Below, one piece after another: positions 5,886 to 5,924 of a stretch of 5,924 nucleotides of DNA (positions are counted from its first letter, which is position 1; each line of letters opens with the position of its first letter). The position numbers were made by a program, and so were the translations under genes. A model generated the notes under the pieces. That model was given only the letters and a program-made list of their open reading frames with translations. It had not been told where the DNA came from and ran no database searches. This DNA comes from Bacillota bacterium (GTDB lineage Bacteria; Bacillota; UBA994), in assembly GCA_018725275.1 (NCBI GenBank), contig QLUC01000098.1, positions 1-5,924 on the forward strand, read 5' to 3'.

Positions 5886-5924
5886 TACGAGTGCGAAGAG
5901 AAAAAGTTTCGGAGAGGGGAGGCG

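Noticed and set aside
1..5924. CRISPR array, tRNA or rRNA genes.
   Set aside because: Reading the window showed no regularly spaced repeats, no tRNA cloverleaf-like segment and no rRNA-like stretch; nearly all of it is covered by protein-coding sequence.

Overview
The window looks like chromosomal DNA from a Gram-positive-type bacterium, most likely an uncultured member of the Bacillota (Clostridia-like). The evidence is a UPF0182 large membrane protein (a family common in Peptococcaceae-like Firmicutes, Actinobacteria and Cyanobacteria), an OmpR/PhoB-type two-component pair and strong purine-rich Shine-Dalgarno sites. This assignment is an inference from gene families; no rRNA or other taxonomic marker is present.

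Layout. Positions 1-385 (+) hold the C-terminal DNA-binding half of an OmpR-family response regulator whose start lies outside the window. It overlaps by ATGA with a sensor histidine kinase gene (382-1486, +) that is broken. The N-terminal membrane/sensor part ends in a frame-1 stop at 822. The H-box, dimerisation and ATPase parts continue in another frame. The second membrane helix and the linker (HAMP) expected between them are missing, so this is an internal deletion with frameshift rather than a simple sequencing slip. Positions 1487-1742 hold no intact gene, only a possible minus-strand gene remnant (1496-1654) and a good sigmaA-type promoter (1683-1711). That promoter drives an intact, more A/T-rich AAA_14/DUF4143 ATPase gene (1743-3038, +). 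Facing it, and filling the rest of the window, is an intact 913-residue UPF0182 membrane protein gene (5853-3112, -).

The most interesting structure is a 30-bp direct repeat with 28 identities (1467-1496 and 3112-3141). It bounds the ATPase segment exactly. The right copy is the last codons and stop of the UPF0182 gene. The left copy overlaps the end of the histidine kinase gene yet still encodes, on the minus strand, the same peptide GELNRLR followed by a stop. The simplest reading is that the kinase and UPF0182 genes once converged with overlapping 3' ends, and that a roughly 1.6-kb accessory cassette carrying the ATPase was inserted there, leaving a copy of the junction on each side. The two-component system and UPF0182 protein look like the older backbone; the ATPase looks like a later arrival. 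Nothing in the sequence shows a functional link between the ATPase and its neighbours.
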